In this document: one piece after another, positions 25,190 to 38,564 of the stretch
How positions within the stretch are numbered: the stretch's first letter is position 1
Layout: every line of letters begins with the position of its first letter
Assembly (NCBI GenBank): GCA_008921705.1
Contig: VFFE01006841.1
Location: 321,499 to 385,498, forward strand
DNA: 64,000 nt
Origin: Burhinus oedicnemus
Lineage: Eukaryota > Chordata > Aves > Charadriiformes > Burhinidae
Direction of reading: 5' to 3'
Position numbers and translations under genes: made by a program
Notes under the pieces: generated by a model
Databases searched by the model: none
What the model saw: the letters and a program-made list of their open reading frames with translations, nothing else
What the model was told of the DNA's origin: nothing

Positions 25190-25475
25190 AGCCGAGCTCT
25201 GTTTGATTTCCCAGAGCAGTGTGGGGAACCCGCCTCTCGGCTGGCGGGGAAGGCTCCCGCCAGCCACAGCGGCACAGGAGGACAGGGCTCCTACCCCGAC
25301 TCACCCGCCTCGGTGCGCAGCCAGGCTTTTTAGCGAGAACGCATCAGCAGTGGTTTAACCTGCAAGGGAAGCCTGCGAACGGGCCTGCTGCCTCAGGCAC
25401 GGCCCCGTGGCGCGCTATGCCTCTCTCACGTGGGGCCGGAAAGCTGAGGCAAGAGTGAGCTGGAACACCACAGCT
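25190..25475. other. Local GC- and CpG-rich patch
   Basis: About 285 bases clearly richer in G+C and CpG than the AT-rich surroundings. Inside it lies a perfect 10-base stem GGCTGGCGGG / CCCGCCAGCC with a 7-base loop (25239-25265). There are open frames in it, but none resembles a known protein. It could be a structured part of the OSBPL10 3'UTR, a CpG-rich regulatory patch, or an old insertion. Confidence 0.55.
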
Positions 25476-26082
25476 GCATCTGCCAGAAGGGATTTAGCGG
25501 AACACGTAACCCAAAAGCATTGGCGTGACAGTAGCCAGGAGAACGTTACACAGCAAGATCAAAATTGCCAGAGCAGCTGGCTCACTGGTGACCACAGGTC
25601 TATTAAACAGCTGGAAGTATGAACAAACAAAAAAGCGAGGACGCAACGGGTTAGTGCGAACAACGTTCTTGAGAAGGTATTGCTGCTTCTTATAAGATGG
25701 CAGAAAATTCACACTCCTAAGTGACAGGAAACACGCTCTTAAATCAGCATCCTGAAGAGCGAGCGAGCGCGCGCGCTGTCAGTGTATCATTCTTACGTCA
25801 AAGTGAGTTACTCAATGACTGTTTAGACAGAATGACCGCCATTAAGTGACACGTCACATTTTAAGTGCAAAACATTTTTGGCAAAAGTGAAAAATAGAAA
25901 AACCTTAACCAGTACTAATAAAAAAGTATTTTCTTAAATACCAGCATAGGGCCTGATCCTGCAAGCACACAACTCGGGGAACCCCAGCTGAGTCCAGCTG
26001 GAGTTCTGTGCCCTAACACTTAGAGGAAAAGGTCTTTAAACCACTGTTAGTGTTTATACTTGTTTACATGTAGCGTAAATAA

Positions 26083-26168
26083 TACACACACAAACACATA
26101 CACACTGTGTGTATATATGTGTGTATATATGGACATGTGGGCTTGTGTTTGTGTATCCATACACACAA
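26083..26168. repeat. CA/TG microsatellite with inverted arms
   Basis: An ACACACACAAACACATACAC run is followed at once by TGTGTGTATATATGTGTGTA and later by GTGTTTGTGTATCC. The two halves are nearly complementary and can fold back on themselves. The tract lies in the presumed OSBPL10 3'UTR about 175 bases after the stop. Confidence 0.85.
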
Positions 26169-26342
26169 AATGGCTCCTGAATAAACTTGAGCTTGTGGTT
26201 ATTTTGAGATGCATCATTCACAGTATATAGCTTCTTGCTTTTATCTTCTGATAACGGGACCTATTCAATGACATCTTGAAGTTATATACTGTATCATATT
26301 AATGCCTTTAAGGTAACATTATGAGGCAACTGCTCTATTCCA

Positions 26343-26387
26343 TCAATGGGTCTTCCAGAGAGGATTCAAGTACAGCCAACCATCACC
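26343..26387 (-). CDS. OSBPL10: OSBPL10 last coding exon
   Basis: A 45-base coding part that is easy to miss. After the acceptor TTTTCTTGCAG it encodes GDGWLYLNPLWKTH and then TGA (26345-26343). GDGW followed by an aromatic and PLW is the usual C-terminal strand of ORP10/ORP11. It is phase 0 with the previous exon. Confidence 0.92.
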   Translation of the reverse strand, partial: GDGWLYLNPLWKTH

Positions 26388-27343
26388 CTGCAAGAAAATT
26401 AGGAAGACTTTACGAACAAGATTTATACATACTGGATCTGTGTATGTCCACATAAAGGCTAAAATAGCACCAATCAACACAAGAAACCATCCCTGTCATC
26501 TGAAATTTTTGTGCTTAATGAATTTACAGGTAATCTGGCCAGAAGGGAAAAAATTACAAGGGGGAAGAGAAGCAAAGGGAACATGCAACAGATGAACTGC
26601 TGGCTTAAATAGCTGCACATACTGGCTACCTTAACAATACAGTCACATAGTAATTCCCTCACTCAGTCTTATTTCCTTTCCCCCCTTCCTCTAAGAAAGG
26701 GCAAAGATGAACTTAGTAAAATCTGTTTCATTTCAAGCAAATGAAACCTAAGACTGTGTTTAAGATGTCCACGCTTTCTTATGTTGGACAAATACCCCTA
26801 GATCATGTTCACAGAATCACAGAATCCCAGGGGTTGGAAGGGACCTCTGGAGATCATCTAGTCCAACCCCCCTGCCAGAGCAGGGTCACCTACAGCAGGT
26901 TGCACAGGATGGTGTCCAGGTGGGTTCTGAATGTCTCCAGAGAAGGAGACTCCACAACCTCTGTGGGCAGCCTGTTCCAGTGCTCTGTCACCCTCAAAGT
27001 GATAGTCACTTGAGATCAAGATTAGTGGGGGATGGGAGTACACAGCATTTGTACTGCTAAGGTGTGTAAGGTGTGGATTTTAAGGTAAAAAGCATAGCTT
27101 TAGGTACCTAATATTAGGTACCAAAAATTCAAGTTAAAATAAATCTAACTGAAGGAAAGTGAACAAGTTTACGAAATGGATGTGGAGCAATCCATGCTCT
27201 TCTTTAAGAGCCAAACTCTGGCAAAAATAACATTTAAAAAATATATAAATCATTATTACATAAGAACAGTAGCCCATGGTGAAAACCACAGAGAAGCACC
27301 CCCTGTTTGCAGGAAGATGGCATTGGGTCTTGAACGAATGTAC
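26388..27343 (-). other. OSBPL10: OSBPL10 last intron with CR1
   Basis: About 0.96 kb. It contains a short CR1 copy in the same direction as the gene (26811-27004). The rest shows nothing recognisable. Confidence 0.85.
26811..27004 (-). mobile_element. CR1 LINE, 5'-truncated
   Basis: The plus strand starts ACAGAATCACAGAATC, which is the reverse of the CR1 terminal octamers. It continues GTTGGAAGGGACCTCTGGAG, CATCTAGTCCAACCCCCCTG and CTCCACAACCTCTGTGGGCA, the standard CR1 3' end. About 194 bases remain. It looks well preserved, so it is among the younger copies in the window. Confidence 0.95.
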
Positions 27344-27497
27344 CTCTTTGGCAAAATATTTTGGTTTCCACGGCGTTGTGAGAGCCACACGTTGCCTCTC
27401 CTCTGCTCGCTGTCTCTCTTCAAGGCGGTGCTTGTGTTCTGTTGCTGCATCAATATTACCTTCTTTCAGAGAATTGGTGACGTGTTGCCAAAGGTGC
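27344..27497 (-). CDS. OSBPL10: OSBPL10 exon with charged C-terminal helix
   Basis: After the acceptor CATCACGCAG the exon completes a split Arg codon. It then encodes [40 protein letters not shown] and [11 protein letters not shown]. The donor is GTACAT, a weak match to consensus. The helix rich in Glu and Arg is typical of the ORD C-terminus, and TPWKPKYF leads into the last exon. Confidence 0.95.
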
Positions 27498-29042
27498 CTG
27501 CGTGATGGAGAAGGAGCACAAGCGACAGAGTGAGAACGCTTCTGCCGCAGCTGACTGCCTGGCTAGACAACAGTACGGTGAGAGGCAGACCAATGCCGTG
27601 TTCTCCATGCCATTTTTGCAAGTCACATAGTTCTCACAGTGAACCACCCCTCTCCTAGGGTATTCAGATTTGCTCAACTCCCAGTATTTTGACATACAAG
27701 TTAACTTTCTCAATAGCTTTTGTTCGTGTTCCTGACTCTTCACAACCCGAGCTTTTTTCTCAAAGCAGATGGATTTATCATTTCCTGTTCGCATTCTTCA
27801 CTGATGATCCACCCCCTAAATGACATGCACTTATTCTGTGTTTATTTGCAGTTAATTTTTGAATTATAACATCAGCCAAAAGCCAAGAGTACGTTAAATT
27901 GGGACACTGACTGTTCCCACCAGGTTACTAACAGAGGAGTTGATGCAGTGATTCTAGGGAGCCCTTCTAGGTCTGTGCTCTACATTCCCAGTTAACAATA
28001 ATTATCAGTATATAACCAACTTGTTTTTCACACGTCTGACCGCATTCAGATGCAATGCCTTCTCACGCAATATTAGCCTAGCAGCAACTTTGCCCAGAAA
28101 AATACTGTGAAGAAACCGACTGCACCTTTCACATATTTCCAGGGGTGCTTAAATTAGTTTTTGTTTACAATCTGATAAACTGCATATCCTGCAGAAACAG
28201 TGGGCAGTTGTAATTTGCTTACTAGTATCCAAAAAAATACAATAAATACACTGCAGAGCTACTGGTTTCCTTATTTATTCCAACCTTTCTGTTCCTAAAC
28301 TACAGGGGAAAAATGAGTTTGTGATAAGCAAGCATGTCTAGAAAGTAGGAAAATGGTATCTGACCCTCCACAATGACTCAAGACACGCTTTTGTGCAATA
28401 AAGAGAACATATTCACAGATAATAAAATGAAGCATAACGCATGTTTTTAAATCCTCCAATAAAATGTTCCTAAATTCAATAAAAATATGGATTTTTCTGA
28501 AGATAATCGTCAACAGTTATTGACAGTGAATAACAGAACAAGATTTTTTCTAATGTGCCTAGTCAGTTAGGCATGTGATGTGGCTGCTGAGAGCCTTAAA
28601 ACCATGTGTGTGCATGTATTTGTATCTTACATTTTATAAAAATATGTAAAATATGATGCATATATATATTCTAAAGCTTATAAAACATGAAAGTCCAGTG
28701 TACAGTATAAGATGCAACATTACTTGCAACAAACTGACTAATTTGACTACCATGTTAAAAATCACTCAACAAAGCAGGTGAAAACACTGCATTACCATTT
28801 TCCAAATGCTCATTAAGACGCATACAGGCATTTTCCTCCTCTACAAAACTGTTGTATACATCACTATAACGTAATTTATGTTCCAAAGAACCAATACACA
28901 GCTTCAGCTATTTATGCCTAGATTAACATGCTGTAGGAAGTGAGGCGTTTTTGAACCACACCATTTATAACTGCAGTTTGCTTCCCTGTTCAGTTCCCAT
29001 CTGAGGTTCAGAAGCAGAACGCTGTAACGCCTCTGCCCTTAC
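27498..29042 (-). other. OSBPL10: OSBPL10 intron
   Basis: About 1.5 kb of AT-rich sequence. I see no known repeat, RNA gene or exon. Confidence 0.8.
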
Positions 29043-29225
29043 CTTGATTCCAGTGGGCCTTGCTTTGCTATCGGCCTAATCTTTTTCCTGATAACAGGAA
29101 GTTTGTTAGTGTCGATCACTTTGGTTTCTCCATTGCTGTAAGTAAATTCCAGTGTACCGTTCCATTCTCCCTGTGCCTTGCATACAATGGTGTTAGTGGG
29201 ATTGTGTTTCACTTCGGCTGTAACC
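29043..29225 (-). CDS. OSBPL10: OSBPL10 exon, ORD beta-barrel strands
   Basis: The acceptor tract is CTTCCCTCTTGAATTAG and the donor is GTAAGG. The exon encodes (R)[38 protein letters not shown], then [20 protein letters not shown] and ES(R). GEWNG is a conserved ORD motif. Length is 183 bases, and both borders split an Arg codon after its second base. Confidence 0.95.
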
Positions 29226-30663
29226 CTAATTCAAGAGGGAAGAAAACAAGACCACAGAAATAACTGGCGTCATTTATCATCAGCATATGAAAGCACTACC
29301 ACAGCTAAGGCTACAAGCAGCTTTCTACATCTACAAAGTAATTTTTCAAACAAAGTAGTGACGCTGTCTCCAAAAAGAAAGACTCAACCCAAGAGAGCTC
29401 TGCTAACGCAGCAATAGCCCTTTGGACGACATTCTCCCAAAGTCCAGCAGTAACCCAACTTAAAACTGTGATACTCGGCTCTAACCCAGAACTGTTTACC
29501 TCATCAGCCTGAAGAACAACTCCTGACATTCATGTGATATTTTCAGTACACATTATTTTCACACCTGACCATAATGGTGTCAGATACCTATGTCAAAGAC
29601 TTCAGGTACCTTTATCTCTTTAGCTCTGCAAGTTTACTTCTCGGCTGCTGAGAGGCAATGATTAAAGCTACCTAAGTGGTCCAGGAAATGGTCTGAGCGT
29701 GAGCAAAATAGATAGGTAGACTGGAAAACCAAAATGCAGGGAGTAGTTTTGTGTGTGCATGTCTCTCTCTAAGAGAGCAAGCCATGTCAAGTAATTTGCA
29801 AACTCAATTAAGTTTTTAAATTATTAGACTAATGCAGCACAACCTTCCCCAATTTTCACTCACCCTGATGGCACCAATTATTAATCTACACCTTTTAGAA
29901 AAACCTCTGTCAAAACAGCCCATGTTGATATTTGCCTGAACACAATATTGAAATGTTTGACACACGTATGGAAGAATAGTTAGACCAACTGAAACAAAAC
30001 AGAGGTATCCACGCAAAAGCACACCATCCCAACAGGCAACACAGCCTTGTCATGGACGCTGCTACAGCCCACAGCGGAGCAAGAAAGGGGTTTGTGTACA
30101 TTAATGACTGGGTCATCAACTTGAGCATGGAAGTACGACAGGAAGCTATCTTGCACAGTGCCTCTTCACATCCTTAATAAAGGAGCATCAAAGACACATA
30201 AATAATATTTTCATCATCTGGAACTTCAGCGCAGAAGTGGGAGTCCCCAGTAGGGAGCTACCGCTCTGGGCTGCGACATCTTTGCTTCTCTCCTTACAGG
30301 AGCCCCACCTGGAACATCAGTTCATCACACAGAAGCAGCAGCTGGTGTAGCAGAAATACTGCCTTTTCTACATACATTTTCCTGATCCTGCACTTACAGC
30401 AATTTTTACAAGCCACAAATCCTGGAAGAATACATTCACTTTAGTTTAATGAGAGAAATATATTCAAGTCAGTTAAACGATATAAAATGTATAACTACAA
30501 TAAACCGTGCTCTAAAGCTGTAAGTCATCTCAGACACTAATAGGAAAAGAAATTCAGATATCTGTCTATAAAATACTCCAACAGAAGAACCGAACAGATG
30601 CCCAAGAGTTTTTCTATTGAAATCCAGTAGCGGGTAAAAAGGGTAAGACAGTAATTCCCGTAC
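29226..30663 (-). other. OSBPL10: OSBPL10 intron
   Basis: About 1.4 kb with no recognisable repeat or exon. Confidence 0.8.
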
Positions 30664-30850
30664 CTGTGGACCTTCCCTCCATAGAATGGCTTGGTGTGGA
30701 ATGTGACTGTGGCAGAATAGCCCGTTCTGGCACAATTGATGTTGACTTTCCCTCCAAGCTCCACCCATGGGATGGTAAGTATTGAGCGAGCATAGGCACT
30801 AGGCAGGGTGAAAATGTACTCTTCTTCATGTTCCATCAAGTAAAGAACAC
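30664..30850 (-). CDS. OSBPL10: OSBPL10 exon with WVELGG motif
   Basis: The acceptor is CTTTCCTACGTAG and the donor is GTACGG. The exon encodes (G)[36 protein letters not shown] and [20 protein letters not shown], ending GGKVH(R). [14 protein letters not shown] and [15 protein letters not shown] are strongly conserved parts of the ORD barrel. Confidence 0.95.
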
Positions 30851-33800
30851 CTACGTAGGAAAGAAGGTTGAAAGTGAAATGGTAAGAGTTCACTGATAAG
30901 ACCTGACAGTCACTGACAAATTACTGTCATCAAAACGTACTTCCACGGAGAGCACAATGTGCAACTCGCCTTGAAGGAGGGTCCTGTCTGCTAAGGAAAA
31001 AAGTCTGCCCTCTGGAACAAATTTCTTCAAACAAATGCTTTCAAAAGCACACAATTTGAATGTGTACCCTGGAGTCCTTCATGGTACCAAACTGCTTACC
31101 AGAACATCTGACTGGGTTACTTATTTTGTGTTATTGACAAGCAATAAACTGTTAAAGCTAGAATAAAAGTAACATTTGCTTGCAAAAAGCCATACTGAAT
31201 ATTCAGATGCTCACTCAGCGTCATATCATCATCTCTCTCCAGAGAAAATATGGGCATGGCCAAAGGACTCTTCAGTTCTCCATTCAATCAGACACAACCG
31301 GGTCCTCTCCACCAACTTCTTACTGATTTCTTGGTGGGAGTGAAAGGCGCTCTCTATGTCTGCCTGGGTGCAACTAGGAAACATGCTTCAGGAAGCCATC
31401 TAGAAATGTCCTGTAAGTTTGCTCCTTCATTTCCAAATGCCTGGTTTCCCATACTGGCTTTACAAAAGTCTTGCATAATCAACAAGGGGCCACCAGGCCC
31501 ACTGGTCTATTACCACCGAGACCAATGTCTCTACCATGCAGAGAAAATTACTGGCAATTCTATTCTGTAGAGGTTCCTCCACCCTCAGCATTATGGGGTT
31601 GTAACTAAAAACAACATGCAGCAGCAGTAATTTTTCAAGATCATTTGGAACTACACAGAAAGCTGCATGACTGGTCAGATCTTGGCTTCCCCTGGGGTTA
31701 AGGATACAGTTCTATCTCCACCATAGCTGTAGTTTGGTCTTCAGGATGACAAAGAACAGGACATAAAACCAGGTAAAGAGGACCTTAAACCTTACACACA
31801 GAATCAGATCATGCCAAATATCTGCAGTATATTTTTGATTAGAGTTTTATGCTCTTTTGTGTCCCATTTAATAACTGCCTAAAGGCAAAAATTACGGCTT
31901 TGAAAATATTTTTTCCCAACAGACATTGAAAATAACCCATCACAGGAAGCACTTAGAACCCAGAAATACTTGGGGAAAAAAAAAAAAAAAAGAAAGAAAA
32001 TTATCTTCACATAGTAATGGTATCTGTTTAGAAACAAGATGAGCTTGAGCCAATTTGCCTGGGGCAGATAGGGGAAGAACACATTGGCAGTGGTATCAAT
32101 TAGTTTCTCTATCTGTTTAAGTGAATAACGACACTAATTTTGGAAAGTGATCTGACATGTAATGATGAAAGACCACTAAACAGGAACAAGGCACTACTAC
32201 TGCAAACATATGCCCTTAACACTGTATGAAAACACAAACCTAAAAAACATTCAAAATTTAAAAGCACAGAGCTCTAGCAGAATCATCATCTTAAATATTG
32301 GCTCCAATTAATAGAACTAAAGGCAGGCACAGAAAGCTCTGCAACTTGTCACTTCTGAAACTGTTCCACAGGAAAACAGTTTTTGCAAACCGGAATAGTT
32401 TTATGGAGTCGTTCTCAGGACTTCTGCAACCTCAGCCTGCCAGCAACAACGCAGACAGTGCTTCTACTCCAGCAAGTTTGACATAAGTGAGCTGGAGAGT
32501 ACAAAAGCACAGAGAAAAGCAATGTCTTAAAAGGACCTTTAATCATTTTGCCTCGGCAAGTCACAAGTTCCTCGTGTCACGTGCTGAACCCTGACCAGCA
32601 GAACAGCCAGGGGACGGGGACACACACACACACACACACACACGCCAGGAAGAACTTCTACTCAAAAAGATGACTCTGCTTATCAAACTCATTAAATGGA
32701 TGCTATAATAACATTAAATTAATAAAGAACAATCAAAAAGCCTTTTAACTGGATGAAGATAATCAAAAAGGACCAAAGAAAGCTAATGGGCACTGATCAA
32801 ATGCAGAAAGGAAACCTGACAGTCTGCAGTTCGGCATTTTCCACATGGAGAACTACAACAGGTTTTAGACTTGCGTCTGTCAGCTTTCCTTTCTCCTCCT
32901 CTTCCCATTTATTCTCCACCCTCTTCATTACAGACACAGGCAACAGGTATGTAGCAGCAACCAGCTGTGGGAAATGGCCTGTGGTGCTACCAATGAGGTC
33001 ATGTTTCCCCAGTCTTGTTGAAGGCCAGGCACAATACTCACACAGTCAAAAAGCACAGTCTGCCTGAAAGCATCAGCTTCAACATGACAGTTTTGGGGAT
33101 TTTGTTGCTGTGAGGCGCTTGTGTTTGGTTTTTTTTAAAAGACAAAAGGTCTAACAGCAGTACGGTGGGCAGGTGTGGTGCTCACTACTGGGGGAGAACC
33201 TCACTGTATTTACGAACTACACCTTCACGTGAGCTTCTCCAGAGCCTCCTACTTTGCCGGGCCCAGCCATCCTCCTCTGACCGTCACTGCATGTCCCCAT
33301 GTGAGAGGAAACTGCCATGATAAACACAATTTCCTTCTGGGTTAGTATAGGTTTGCTTTTGTCTCTCTGATGGGATCGATAGCTTTTTTTCCTCCATACT
33401 CGAGTGGGAGGGATGCAGAGCTCTAACGAACGCTGCCAAGCACACTGAAAAGTGAACAGCAAATAACAGCAGTGACCTTCAATGCAAATATTTAACCACC
33501 ACAGCAGGTTAGATATTAAAAGCAGAACCCAGCTCTCTTGGCAGTATTTTTAGCACCTGGTAGCATATTTTTTGAATTCCTTAAACACCTGAATAAATAC
33601 ATTTTTCATTAAGTGCTATCTCACTTGAAATATGACTCCAGCTCAATAATTATAATCTAAAAAAGAATAAAGGGAAGATTTGAAATATCCACAACTTCAT
33701 ACTACTTTTAGTATTAACGTGACTGTTAGTTTTACATTCCGTCATTTGCAGAGTCCACATGCAAAAAACCTTGTTTAACTGAAGCACCCTGAAGACTGTA

Positions 33801-36800
33801 GCTGCACCACCAACTGAGACCCATGCTCTCTTAGGGAAGAGGAAGCCAAAATGACACTGAGAGTCAACATTTGTAACTACTACGACAATTTGAATTCATG
33901 CCCTGCACCCTGCTGAGTTTAAATCTTGAAAAATTAAAGGCAGAAAAACTAAAATCTAACTGTTATTTTTAAAAGTGTTGTGTAATTTTAACATCTGCTT
34001 ATAAGTATCATTACATTGTGACTGATCTTTAAAAATATCTGCTGGAAAATACACAGGCTATTTTTCTTCCCTTGCTTCCCCCCACTGTAAGGCATTATTC
34101 ATTTTTAGTTTAAAAATGGCTATAAGTAAATACACATGAAAAGCTGCAGAAGATTCTCCCATTTTCAGTAACGTTTCCTCCTCTCACATCAAAGAATTAT
34201 TTTGGAAACTGCAAATTCCTTTAAAAAAAATATCTTAAGTATTTACAGGGAGCTATTATGCATGGAAGAATGCGCCAGATAAGTACTCTGGGAGGAACAG
34301 TGGATTTAGTAGTCTAGTTTATTAGAAAAAAAATCCCACAGAGAAGGGTGAATGTTTTATAAACAAGTGCAGAATTTTGAAATTTCCCCCTGGAAATGTC
34401 CTCAGCACCATCTACTCCTGCTTTTGACTGAGGCAATGCATTCACAGTCATGCTCCTTTCCACAACTCCTCAGCCTGCGCTAAAGGAAGTGATGTTCATG
34501 GCATGTAATTTTCCCTGTTTGACTATTACTGTCCCTCACCGATGCTGCAGCTTTGTGAATTGATTTTCCAGTAACACATATTGACGAAATACCCAGAGGA
34601 GGCTCTGGATCAATAAACTGCAGAAGAGGCATGTGAAATTTAATGCTTCCCACCGATTGTATGGAGATCAATCTCAACAACAAATGGTACGTGGGACACA
34701 AACGGCCTAGGGCAGTTTCCTAATTTAACAGGCTCTTCACTCTCTCTGCATTATTCATAACACGGCAAAAACAGGAATAAGTTACGTAGGGGATGAACCC
34801 CACACGGGTGTAGTGCATCACCAGCCATGCAGATTTCACCAGAACCACGTTCTTATCATGTCGTAAATGTTCCAGTGAGCTGTGCTGCACTGCTCATTTT
34901 CCAAAGATTGGAGCCATTTGCTAAATTAAGTAATGAGTGCCATGCCATACGGAAACTGTTCTGAAACCACTGGGCTAAAAAATATTAATATAAAAATTAG
35001 TACTAGGGAAATATTTAGGTAGCTCTGGTTGCACGGAGCAGTCAATCTTTGGGACTGTTAAATTAAAAGTCACTAATGCCTCAGGAATAGAAATTATAGA
35101 CCTGTACATCCATAAACACATACACATATTTGAACAGAAAAAAACCCAAGAGAAAACACATTCATTGCTTTCATTTAGATTTACCCTGGAAAGAGCACTG
35201 AACCTTTTCCCTACCTATCAAATGTTTTCAAGGTTGATTTCAATTTAAAAATTTATTTTTGGAAGCCAACAACTCACTAGTTTTTAAAACATTTAAAATA
35301 GCAGGAGTGAAAACACAGGACATAACTAGCCACTTGATAATACAGAGCAATCTACTTAAACATACTTTATGGTCTCTGCAAAATTAACCCGTGAATCAAA
35401 GGTGACACTTTTTGTTGGATTTTGCTGCTTTGGAACAAAACCCAGGAGGCGAAAAGGAAAATGCACAGCCCACAGTGAGGTGTGCTCACCACAGCCTTTT
35501 CCACTAAAGCATCCTTATCCTACAACCAGTATCTGAAGATTCTTTGGACCACGTAAAAAACATTAAATATTTACATTGACTCTCCCATCCCTTGCTAATT
35601 TAAATCTTAATGTGATCCTATTCATTACACCCTCTTCTCCTCCCTCACTCTCTCATTAGTACATAATTAACACTAACCAGAATTAGGGACTGCGCATAGA
35701 ACATTAATTCTTTTATGCAAAATACCCTCTCTTCTATGGCGGGTAGCTTTCTCATGAGGAAACTCAATGCTGAATACTCTGAAGAATGGGGGGTTTGTTA
35801 CATAGTGAAGAAAAAATTGAGACATTTCATTAGCAAGCCACATCTAGCCCCCTCATAACCACAGATCAAGGGCTAGCATATAAAAACAGCTTCTCGCGCA
35901 GATTTCCAGCAGTGCTTTCCTACTCCTTCTGCATCTCTGCAACTGATACTTACTTTGAATCAACAAACAAAAATCACAGCTAGAAAAAAAAAAAAAATCT
36001 TAGTCACTTTGAGGTGCAACATACACTAAAAATGGTACAATGAAGATACTGAGCTGTACCCTTTGTATGACAGGACCATACTGTCCTCAAATCCCCTAAT
36101 TCTTTAAATTCTTACAGAAGCCTTTGTACTTCCATGACATCCTATTTCAGCACATCCGCTGCTGCTTCTAACAACAAGGCATAAAAAGCAACATGGTCTA
36201 TACATCTAAGGACATTGTGACAAGTTAAAAAAATACACTTCAAAAGCACCACAGAAACATTAACGGGATATTCCTTACATGATATAGGTCCAAAAATTCA
36301 GTACTACTTTATTTCTGTGAATAGCCAACTGCAGTAGTAAAAGCTTCATTGAATTGTTTGAAGGACACACACAAAACTATCCAGTAGAGAGCAAAGTTTC
36401 AAAACACATCACTGTCCAGCAAGCCACTGTTTTTTGGTTCAGCAGTCTTTTCCCCAGTACTCACACTGACCTTAATCTAATACAGAATTTATAGTTATGC
36501 AGTACATGAGAAAGAAACGTCTGCAGTAGATTCTAATTTTTGCACAGCTTGACAAATCCACGCACCAACTTAATTAGGAAGACTTCCCTAGGACTAAAAT
36601 AAATAAAAAAATTTTTGAAGAAAGTGTAATTCTGAGTGAAGAAACCGCACTGCAAAGCAAACATTTTAAACAGCGGCTGTCAGGTTTAGGCTGGCTGTTT
36701 TCAGATCATAGAAAAGCTTCAGTGGTACAACTTCTTGCTGCCTATTGCCAGTCGTCAACATGCAACAGAAATGCTTGGGCTGCACTGGAGTTTCTCCATC

Positions 36801-38564
36801 ACCTTCCAGAAATGCTCTCACAGTGAAGCTGCATACTTCCGCACTGCTTACATGACCAAAAAAGACAAATGATAACTATAAATTGGTAAATCCAAACTTC
36901 CTCCCAAAATGCCCATCATAAAGACAGCAGCAAACCTTGCAAGAAAAGAGTTCACCATTGCAGATGTTCCCCAAAGCCTGACGCCACTCCTGGGATATCT
37001 CCAGGATCATGAAAAAAAAAAGGAGGGGGGATAGGGGAGAACTTATTGTCATGAACACACATTAAACAATCCTTGGGGTAGGGAAGCAGTTAATTCTTTG
37101 ACCCTTTCTTTCTCAAAACTGGGACACATCAGGACTTTGAAGTCTTAAATCCCCACAGCAGACACCCCCAATCCCAGGGAACTGTGTGTGCTAGCAGCAA
37201 GAAGAAGAGATTTTCCTACTCCTACATAATCATAAGTGACTTTGTGTTTAATTTTATTTCCATTAAATAGCTCCCTTCACTGAGAAAAAGTGTACTAGAA
37301 ACAAGTATGCACCGGAAAAATGCAGCAAGTTAAACCAATGACTCAGGCTGGCAGCAGTACAGTCAGGAGACAGACAGAAAGACCGATTTCCCTTCTGACA
37401 CTCCCTTCCCAACTTCCTAACTCCGTATTAAAAGCAAAATACCTAATTCCTAATACGGAAACAGCCGTGCTTTAACTATCACGACAATACCAAATCCAGT
37501 AGTAAGGAAGTTTCATGGCTCTTCTACAAAAAAGGGAACATACTGGCATCAGAAAAGAAGCTACTTCAGCCCTGTCTACTGTTTGAGTTTGATCTTTAGT
37601 TCTAGCTACTAGAAATAGCAGAACATACCTGTATGTTTTCATCATAATTGTTGTTAATAAGCAAAACCAAATCACTACATTTCCTACTCTACTTTTTTTT
37701 TTTTTTACTACCTTTAATATCATAGTATTTAACATAATGATGACAAAATGAAGCATTTACTGCAAGTTGCCCTGGTACTTCTGAGACTACATTCTAAAAA
37801 CTAGCTAAGAAAAAACACTAAAAACCATACACAGGAAATTACACTCAAATGGCAAAAGGGACTAAATCGCTTAGAAAAATTAAATCTATACATTAGCAGT
37901 CAGTAATGACACTGGTACAAGTGTATTTATCGGTTCAGAACATCCATTAAGAATTTGTTATGGTTCCCTGTATTTCTGAATTCATGCTGAGCAGTGACTT
38001 AACACAAAGCAGACTGTATACGTATGATGTAGCAAATAACAATTTATACCTCGACTATATGACTTTCTATAAAGCTTGAGATAATACACTAACTTTGTAA
38101 ACATTACAAAAAACATGATTCTTTGCAGAAACCATGAAAAAAAGAATGTTAGGCTTAAGTAAAAACATGTTTTTTCCTATAGCTTTGTTCCAGTAGTGAA
38201 ACTGTTCCATACCGAATCACTTATTACTTGAAAAGTGAGCAAGACAAACAAAAATGTTCTTACAGAATATGCTGTCAGTAGCCATTCGCTACTGCAACTT
38301 AATTATATCTGAAATACAGTCATATGTTAGCAGACACATAAATATAAGCACATATTTATATATGTAATGTATCACATTACATCTGGACAGAAAAAAAAGT
38401 TACATGAACCCTACAGTTTTAATTCCAAACTTCACAAAAGCAAATAGCCACAAGGTTCAAATGAAAGGTCGGAAGGAGAGCAAGCAGGAAAATATTTGGC
38501 TTTCTGTTGTGTTGACACCCACAAAATTAGCTCAAAAAAACCAAAATAAAAGCACGTTTCTTAC
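30851..38564 (-). other. OSBPL10: OSBPL10 intron, 7.7 kb
   Basis: A long AT-rich intron. It holds a (CA)12 microsatellite at 32620-32643 and A-runs near 31977 and 35982. I found no CR1, LTR or exon in it, so it is repeat-poor compared with the intron further upstream. Confidence 0.75.
32620..32643. repeat. (CA)n microsatellite
   Basis: Twelve uninterrupted AC units in the OSBPL10 intron, probably length-variable between individuals. Confidence 0.95.

Larger units (their letters stand above)
23185..26342 (-). other. OSBPL10: OSBPL10 3'UTR (far end uncertain)
   Basis: This non-coding sequence follows the OSBPL10 stop codon on the minus strand. The first canonical AATAAA on that strand is at 23207-23202 (TTTATT on plus), with a weaker ATTAAA at 24009-24004. 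The 3'UTR would be about 3.1 kb if the first is used. It contains a GT/CA-rich inverted tract (26083-26168), an (AG/CG) tract near 25757-25777 and a GC-rich patch (25190-25475). No RNA evidence is available, so the end is an estimate. Confidence 0.45.

Noticed and set aside
27134..27388. Minus-strand frame ending in a hydrophobic tail
   Set aside because: Only the first part is OSBPL10 exon. After the donor at 27343 it is intron, and the true C-terminus is the separate exon at 26343-26387.
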